Assembly: GCA_013694795.1 (NCBI GenBank)
Contig: JACDBS010000181.1
Location: 1-5,770, forward strand
Direction of reading: 5' to 3'
Length of the DNA: 5,770 nt
From: Chloroflexota bacterium
GTDB lineage: Bacteria; Chloroflexota; Limnocylindria; QHBO01
Positions 1 through 3,272 of the stretch are shown piece by piece. A program made the position numbers and the translations under genes. The notes under the pieces were generated by a model. It did not search any database. It saw only the letters and a program-made list of their open reading frames with translations, and had not been told where the DNA came from. How positions within the stretch are numbered: position 1 is the first letter of the stretch; each line of letters starts with the position of its first letter.

Positions 1-64
1 GCGAAAAATGGCCGATACAGTGGACGGGCCGGGCGGCCGCTCGACGCAATGAGCAGATGGCGTC

Positions 65-394
65 TCAGCCGGTTGGCGCTTCCGCCTCACTGGCGGTCGA
101 GGCCTTGGGCTCAGCGGCCTTCGCCGGTGCCTTCGAGATCGAGCCGCTCGGTGTGGCGCTCTTGTCCGCATCGGTGCTCTGGCTCGAGCCACCGTCGGCG
201 GACCGCGCGGGGTCGCCGTTGCGTGAATCGTTGCGATAGAAGCCCGAGCCCTTGAAGATGATGCCGGCCGGGAAGAGCACCCTGCGCAGGACGCCGCCGC
301 AGCGCTCGCAGACGGAAGGACCATCCTCGAGCATCGAGTGGATCACTTCGGTCACGGAGCCGCAGGAGCGGCACTGGTAGTCGTAGGTCGGCAC
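65..394 (-). CDS. FmdB-family small zinc ribbon protein
   Basis: This 109-residue protein has the FmdB (CxxC_CxxC_SSSS) family signature: N-terminal PTYDYQCRSCG, a second pair CERCGG, then LFPAGIIFKGSGFYRND. The zinc-ligand cysteines are 8, 11, 29 and 32. Residues from about 58 to the end form a low-complexity Ser/Ala/Lys/Glu tail, as is common in the family. FmdB was first described as a putative regulator in a methylotroph amidase/formamidase locus; most members are uncharacterised and a regulatory role is only suggested. The GTG at 394 is chosen because members normally start at M-P-x-Y-x-Y-x-C. A longer frame running to 580 would add 62 unconserved residues and overlap the upstream ATPase gene. 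No clear ribosome binding site precedes the GTG. The 52-base gap to the ATPase stop favours co-transcription. Confidence 0.92.
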   Translation of the reverse strand: MPTYDYQCRSCGSVTEVIHSMLEDGPSVCERCGGVLRRVLFPAGIIFKGSGFYRNDSRNGDPARSADGGSSQSTDADKSATPSGSISKAPAKAAEPKASTASEAEAPTG

Positions 395-446
395 GGCCGG
401 GGCATCATGGCCCAGCAGGACCGGAGGCGCAACGCGACCGGGAAGG

Positions 447-1661
447 TCAGGCCTCGGAGGCGCGGGGCCCCAGGCGCGACCACCACTTCCGTGCCGCCCG
501 CAGTTCGGTACCCGGTGTGGGGCCATTGGGCTGCGAGATGAGCCTCGCAACGCCGTGCAGGTCATTGGCGATCTTCTCACGGGGGAACTTGGTCACCACC
601 GGATGACCCTCATTCGAGGAGATGATCGCCTTGGGGCCGTTGCTGACCACGGTCGCGGAGATCGGCAGACCCAGCGCCGTCGCCATGTCCTGGAGGCGGA
701 TGCCGTGGTTGGCGCGGTTGACGATGACCCGGATGACAGTGCCGAGGCCAAGCTCGCGGGCCAGCTCCAGGAACTGGGAGCTGTTCCGCATGGCGCCGAC
801 CTCGGGCGTCACGACCAGGAAGATCTCGTGCGCAACCGCCAGCATGGCCATGGTCCGATCGTCGTAGCCGGGGTGATTGTCAACGATCACGTATGAGTGA
901 TGGTTCCGCGCCCACTTCATGGCGGCGAGAAGGAGGTCAACCGAAACGCGCTCGGACTGCGCAGGGTCCGAGCCCCACGTCAGGACCTTCACGCCGCTCT
1001 CGGCATGCACACTGACCATCTGCTCGAAGACCGCATCGGTCCATTCCTCGGGTGGGCTGTCGAACAGGTCGGCCAGCCCCATCTTGACCGGGACATCAAG
1101 GACGGCGGTGACGTTCCCGACGCCGACGTCGGCGTCAAACAGGAGCACATCCGCGCGCGTCTGCTGACGCAGCGCGACCGCCATGTTGACGGCGATGGTC
1201 GTCTTCCCGACTCCGCCCTTGGGGGCGAACACGCTGACGACGTGGCCCTCTCCGGCAATGGGAGCACTGCTCAGCGACTCCTCCGACGCCCAGGCACCGG
1301 ATTCGCTTGGAAGGTGGCGTCCCGTCCGGATGAGACGGGCCTGGAGTCGATAGACCAGTGCCTCCGGCGGAATGGGCTTGAGGGCGACCTCGTCGCCGCT
1401 GCCGCCCACGCTGGGTGGAAGCTCGGTGTTCTCACCTACCAGGAGCAGGGTCGGCGTGGACTTGGTGCGATGTAGGTGCTCGTACACGCTCTGGATGGCG
1501 GCCGGCGCCAGGTCGCAATCGAGCACGGCGAGGTCGACCTCGGAGGTCGCGTCGGGGTCCTCGGGATTGAAGAGGACGGGCTCGAACCCGGCTCGCTGCA
1601 GTGCTTCGACATGCGCATCGGTTTCGGCGCCGACGGCAAGCAGAATGGTGGGTCGCTCCAT
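447..1661 (-). CDS. Receiver-like domain fused to MinD/CpaE-type ATPase
   Basis: This 404-residue protein resembles CpaE/TadZ of the ParA/MinD superfamily, ATPases that localise pilus or other polar machinery. Residues 1 to about 112 form a receiver-like fold, with LAVLDCDLAP (Asp48 at the usual phosphoacceptor place) and VALKP (Lys95 matching the conserved receiver lysine). After a linker the ATPase begins near 139. It has deviant Walker A PKGGVGKTT (signature Lys148, P-loop Lys153), LLFDADVG (Asp176, Asp178), and VIVDNHPG around Asp261 in place of the usual DTPPG. The C-terminus ends in AARKWWSRLG, a short basic-aromatic stretch that could touch membrane. I chose the ATG at 1661 because AGGAAGG precedes it closely and the receiver strand ERPTILLAVG starts there; ATGs at 1682 and 1709 would add 7 or 16 unconserved residues. 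No pilus genes are visible, so the cpaE role is not assured. MinD is less likely given the receiver domain. Confidence 0.88.
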   Translation of the reverse strand: MERPTILLAVGAETDAHVEALQRAGFEPVLFNPEDPDATSEVDLAVLDCDLAPAAIQSVYEHLHRTKSTPTLLLVGENTELPPSVGGSGDEVALKPIPPEALVYRLQARLIRTGRHLPSESGAWASEESLSSAPIAGEGHVVSVFAPKGGVGKTTIAVNMAVALRQQTRADVLLFDADVGVGNVTAVLDVPVKMGLADLFDSPPEEWTDAVFEQMVSVHAESGVKVLTWGSDPAQSERVSVDLLLAAMKWARNHHSYVIVDNHPGYDDRTMAMLAVAHEIFLVVTPEVGAMRNSSQFLELARELGLGTVIRVIVNRANHGIRLQDMATALGLPISATVVSNGPKAIISSNEGHPVVTKFPREKIANDLHGVARLISQPNGPTPGTELRAARKWWSRLGPRASEA

Positions 1662-1674
1662 TGCCCTTCCTAAC
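1662..1674 (-). promoter_or_regulatory. Ribosome binding site that fixes the ATPase start
   Basis: On the minus strand TTAGGAAGGGCA directly precedes the ATG at 1661. AGGAAGG pairs well with the 3' end of 16S rRNA at a spacing of about 3-5 bases. The two in-frame upstream ATGs have no comparable element, which is why the 404-residue form is preferred. It is the best ribosome binding site in the window. Confidence 0.6.
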
Positions 1675-1799
1675 CGATGCATTCTGGGGGGTCCGGTGGT
1701 GTTGGTCACATCGTCCGGCCAGATGCCATCGCGAGCAATGGGACTCCGAGTCGCGTGGGGCCTACCCCGAAAGTACTCCGGCCGAGCTCTTGCCTGGCT

Positions 1800-2531
1800 C
1801 TAGGCGCCGCGAGACATCCTCATGCCGCACTTGGGACAGTAGAAGGCGCTGGCGCTGCCGGCCTCGTAGCCGCAGTGCGCACAGTTCAGGCCGGGTCTGC
1901 CTCCGATGGACGGCAGCCGTGCCTGCTCCGCCTCACCCAGGCTGTAGCCGGATGCCACCACCTGCTGGTACAGGGAGCTCAGGAGCTTCTGACCGATACG
2001 CTCCGTGTCGCCTCGCAGACCCTTGCCGCCCCAGCCCACGACCGCCCGCACGATGAGCTCGCCCGACAGCTCGTCCCAGTGGGAGGCCAGTCCGCCGACG
2101 ATGGCGTTGTAGTCGGGATAGCCGCTGGTGTCGATCTCTCCGTGGAGGAGTCCGCAGGAGAAGGTATCGACTGTCATGTCCAGCGCATCGGTCATCTCGA
2201 GCACGTAGAGTCCGTGCCGACCGATGGGACTCACCTCGCGTCGCGCGAGCACCCACTGCTGAACTTCGTTGAAGCGCTCGATGGCGGGCGAAGCGTCGGA
2301 GTATTCCAACGGAAGCGGCTCGATGATCTCGACGGACGTCTGACTCAGCGGCTCGACGATGCCCGGGATGGCGGCGGCCACGGCCGGAGCGGCCTGGAGT
2401 CGCAGGCCATCACTGCTGCGAGCGACGAGCGAGATCCGCAGCCCGTACTCCTGGGCCTTGACCTCCTCCTGCACGGGAGTCGGTGGCGGGGGCGTTGGAG
2501 CCTGCTGCTTCTTGCGCCTGAGAAACGACAT
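1800..2531 (-). CDS. Hypothetical protein with C-terminal zinc ribbon
   Basis: I do not recognise this 243-residue protein as a named family. It opens with a basic segment (MSFLRRKKQQ) and a proline-rich linker (TPPPPTP, about residues 13-19). A mixed alpha/beta region of about 190 residues follows, including YPDYNAIVGGLASHW and IVRAVVGWGGKG. It ends in a four-cysteine zinc ribbon with Cys217, Cys220, Cys232 and Cys235 (CAHCG and CPKCG). There is no signal peptide or membrane helix, so it is probably cytoplasmic. Zinc ribbons of this kind commonly mediate protein or nucleic-acid contacts, but the substrate is unknown. The ATG is the only sensible start: the next methionine is far inside, and no in-frame upstream extension is supported. 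The ribosome binding site is weak and somewhat distant. The gene is 138 bases upstream of the receiver-ATPase on the same strand, suggesting a shared role. An overlapping plus-strand frame lacks any motif and is rejected. Confidence 0.8.
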   Translation of the reverse strand: MSFLRRKKQQAPTPPPPTPVQEEVKAQEYGLRISLVARSSDGLRLQAAPAVAAAIPGIVEPLSQTSVEIIEPLPLEYSDASPAIERFNEVQQWVLARREVSPIGRHGLYVLEMTDALDMTVDTFSCGLLHGEIDTSGYPDYNAIVGGLASHWDELSGELIVRAVVGWGGKGLRGDTERIGQKLLSSLYQQVVASGYSLGEAEQARLPSIGGRPGLNCAHCGYEAGSASAFYCPKCGMRMSRGA

Positions 2532-2567
2532 TGGTTGCGAAGGCCCCTTTCTGCCGGCGGCGCGGCG

Positions 2568-2576
2568 ATTCTACCA
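2568..2576 (-). promoter_or_regulatory. Candidate extended -10 promoter of the zinc ribbon gene
   Basis: On the minus strand TGGTAGAAT occupies 2576-2568: an extended -10 TGn followed by TAGAAT, one base from TATAAT. No good -35 hexamer lies 16-18 bases upstream, which an extended -10 can tolerate. Transcription would start near 2561 and leave a leader of about 30 bases containing GAAAGGGG (2551-2544), a weak ribosome binding site about 12 bases before the ATG at 2531. A single motif in high-GC DNA is weak evidence. Confidence 0.3.
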
Positions 2577-2620
2577 GCCCATCTCCGATAGACCGCATGG
2601 CCCGATCGGCGCATCCCTAC

Positions 2621-2642
2621 TTCCGTTCGACTTCCGTTCGAC
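2621..2642. repeat. Perfect 11-base tandem repeat TTCCGTTCGAC x2
   Basis: Two identical adjacent copies of TTCCGTTCGAC occupy 2621-2631 and 2632-2642. Read on the minus strand this is GTCGAACGGAA twice. An 11-base period is close to one helical turn, so two copies would present the same face to a DNA-binding protein. It lies about 50-70 bases upstream of the candidate -10 element of the zinc ribbon gene, a usual place for an activator. Replication slippage is the simpler explanation. Confidence 0.6.
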
Positions 2643-2668
2643 CGTCGAGCCCCGCTCCCCGCCCGAAC

Positions 2669-2699
2669 CGCACCGACGTATCGGTGCGTCAGTGCGTCA
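2669..2699. repeat. Perfect 8-bp stem followed by tandem GTGCGTCA
   Basis: CGCACCGA (2669-2676) and TCGGTGCG (2681-2688) form a perfect 8-bp stem with a 4-base loop, CGTA. The right arm runs into a perfect tandem 8-mer, GTGCGTCA at 2684-2691 and again at 2692-2699. The 9-mer ATCGGTGCG (2680-2688) also recurs inverted as CGCACCGAT at 2792-2800, beside the first 18-base site. It lies about 140-170 bases upstream of the zinc ribbon gene, where an operator or a leader structure is possible. Confidence 0.6.
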
Positions 2700-2779
2700 G
2701 GGCCCGGCGCTGCCTCTGCCGCCCCCCGGGCTGGAGCAGACCGATTGGACCGATCGCCTAGCCCAGCGCCACGCTCTGC

Positions 2780-2797
2780 GGTTGCACTCAGCGCACC
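2780..2797. repeat. Quasi-palindromic 18-base site, copy 1
   Basis: GGTTGCACTCAGCGCACC shares the 13-base core TGCACTCAGCGCA with the site at 2893-2910. Each site is an imperfect palindrome, and one is close to the reverse complement of the other: the flanking GGTT and ACC of this copy appear as GGT and AACC in the second. Dyad-symmetric sites like this are typical of dimeric regulator binding, but no known regulator motif is recognised. Confidence 0.6.
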
Positions 2798-2840
2798 GAT
2801 CTACGAAGCGCGGCACGCATGGGCCGCCTTTACGACCAGA

Positions 2841-2860
2841 AGTTGCTGGATGGTGCAACT
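2841..2860. repeat. Inverted repeat AGTTGC/GCAACT
   Basis: A perfect 6-bp stem, AGTTGC at 2841-2846 with GCAACT at 2855-2860, encloses an 8-base loop. The GGTGCAAC within its right arm echoes the GGTTGC/GCAACC ends of the two 18-base sites on either side. It may belong to the same family of sites, though 6 bp alone is weak evidence. Confidence 0.45.
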
Positions 2861-2892
2861 CTTGGCCGCGCCGAGGCGCAGGTTGGTGGTTA

Positions 2893-2910
2893 GGTGCACT
2901 CAGCGCAACC
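2893..2910. repeat. Quasi-palindromic 18-base site, copy 2
   Basis: GGTGCACTCAGCGCAACC has the same 13-base core, TGCACTCAGCGCA, as the copy at 2780-2797, with the GGT/GGTT and ACC/AACC flanks exchanged. The two sites lie 113 bases apart. Between them is another stem built from similar bases (AGTTGC/GCAACT, 2841-2860). Function unknown. Confidence 0.6.
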
Positions 2911-2982
2911 GCGGCAGGCATCCGCGCGTCAGGCTCGCCGCTCCCGCGTGCCGCTGCACCGACGCACGGAACGACCCATCTG

Positions 2983-3031
2983 GAACAATGTGCGCGTGCG
3001 TGCACCTTGCACGCTGGATGCGGGCTGCATC
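2983..3031. repeat. Third AATGTGCGC copy with adjacent hairpins
   Basis: GAACAATGTGCGCG at 2983-2996 is the inverse, with one mismatch, of the right arm of copy A (GGCGCACATTGTTC, 3093-3106). It is followed by a perfect 6-bp hairpin, GCGTGC (2998-3003) with GCACGC (3009-3014) around a 5-base loop. A second small hairpin follows: GATGC (3017-3021) with GCATC (3027-3031). This looks like a diverged or rearranged member of the same repeat group, but the resemblance is confined to the first dozen bases. Confidence 0.5.
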
Positions 3032-3078
3032 GGTCGCACTTGAGCGTGAATGACAGCCACGCGAGGCTCATCCGCCAC

Positions 3079-3171
3079 GCAATGTGCTGCCAGGCGCACA
3101 TTGTTCGGAACGGAGGTGCGCGTCTCGCGCAATGTGCGCCAGGGTGGACATTGCGCCGGAGCGGAGGCGCT
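3079..3171. repeat. Two imperfect copies of a ~45-base unit, each with an internal hairpin
   Basis: Copy A starts at 3079 and copy B at 3129. Both begin GCAATGTGC, continue through GCCAGG and ACATTG, and end with CGGA(A/G)CGGAGG(T/C)GC. The dyad centres are 50 bases apart. Copy A contains the perfect 8-bp stem CAATGTGC (3080-3087) with GCACATTG (3096-3103) and an 8-base loop. Copy B contains the perfect 9-bp stem GCGCAATGT (3127-3135) with ACATTGCGC (3148-3156) and a 12-base loop. The stems are kept although the bases around them differ, as expected of a REP-like palindrome or a paired protein-binding site. The function is unknown. Confidence 0.75.
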
Positions 3172-3201
3172 GCCGGAGCCGGACAGCCCAGTGGCGCAGC
3201 G

Positions 3202-3253
3202 GGACAAGATAGGGAGCTGGTCTAATCGCGCCTGGGCACGACCTGCCTTGTCC
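3202..3253 (-). terminator. Possible imperfect terminator or processing stem after valS
   Basis: GGACAAG (3202-3208) pairs perfectly with CTTGTCC (3247-3253), and an inner GGTC (3219-3222) with GACC (3240-3243). On the minus strand the structure begins about 20 bases after the valS stop, where a terminator would be expected. The enclosed loop is long and no T-rich tract follows, so it is not a standard intrinsic terminator. Rho-dependent ending or chance remains possible. Confidence 0.25.
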
Positions 3254-3272
3254 TGGCCGCTCATGTTCGGCC

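Larger units (their letters stand above)
2532..3272. other. Repeat-rich intergenic spacer without a convincing gene
   Basis: This stretch of about 740 bases separates the valS stop from the start of the zinc ribbon gene. Frames that cross it on both strands translate to arginine-, alanine- and proline-rich sequence with no recognisable motif, and several continue as antisense or out-of-frame readings of the flanking genes, so I call no CDS. It holds at least seven inverted repeats (dyad centres near 2678, 2788, 2850, 2901, 3006, 3091 and 3141) and three short tandem or near-tandem direct repeats. A promoter candidate lies at its low-coordinate end. No run of T follows any stem, so intrinsic terminators are not clearly shown. 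Confidence 0.75.

Noticed and set aside
1..64. Possible beginning of another gene (TTG at 49 on the minus strand, or a short plus-strand ATG frame at 8-52)
   Set aside because: The stretch is too short, with no ribosome binding site or motif; the plus-strand frame stops after 14 codons.
1677..2591. Plus-strand open frame (304 residues) opposite the zinc ribbon gene
   Set aside because: It shows no recognisable domain, whereas the minus strand encodes a clean four-cysteine ribbon with normal composition.
2702..2731. GCCCGG/CCGGGC inverted repeat
   Set aside because: It is a six-base all-GC stem with an 18-base loop and no T-tract; expected by chance at this base composition.
2669..3156. CRISPR array
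   Set aside because: The repeats are few, imperfect, palindromic throughout and irregularly spaced; no regular repeat-spacer order and no cas gene are present.
3183..3200. GCCACTG on the minus strand, reminiscent of part of the cobalamin riboswitch B12 box
   Set aside because: The remaining conserved cobalamin elements are absent around it, and it lies just after valS rather than ahead of a cobalamin gene; a 7-base match is chance.
3181..3253. A 73-base stretch with GGACA/TGTCC ends and a GTGGCGCAGC segment resembling a tRNA D-arm
   Set aside because: There is no TTC-containing T-loop, the seventh acceptor pair is a mismatch, and no anticodon arm can be drawn in the right place.
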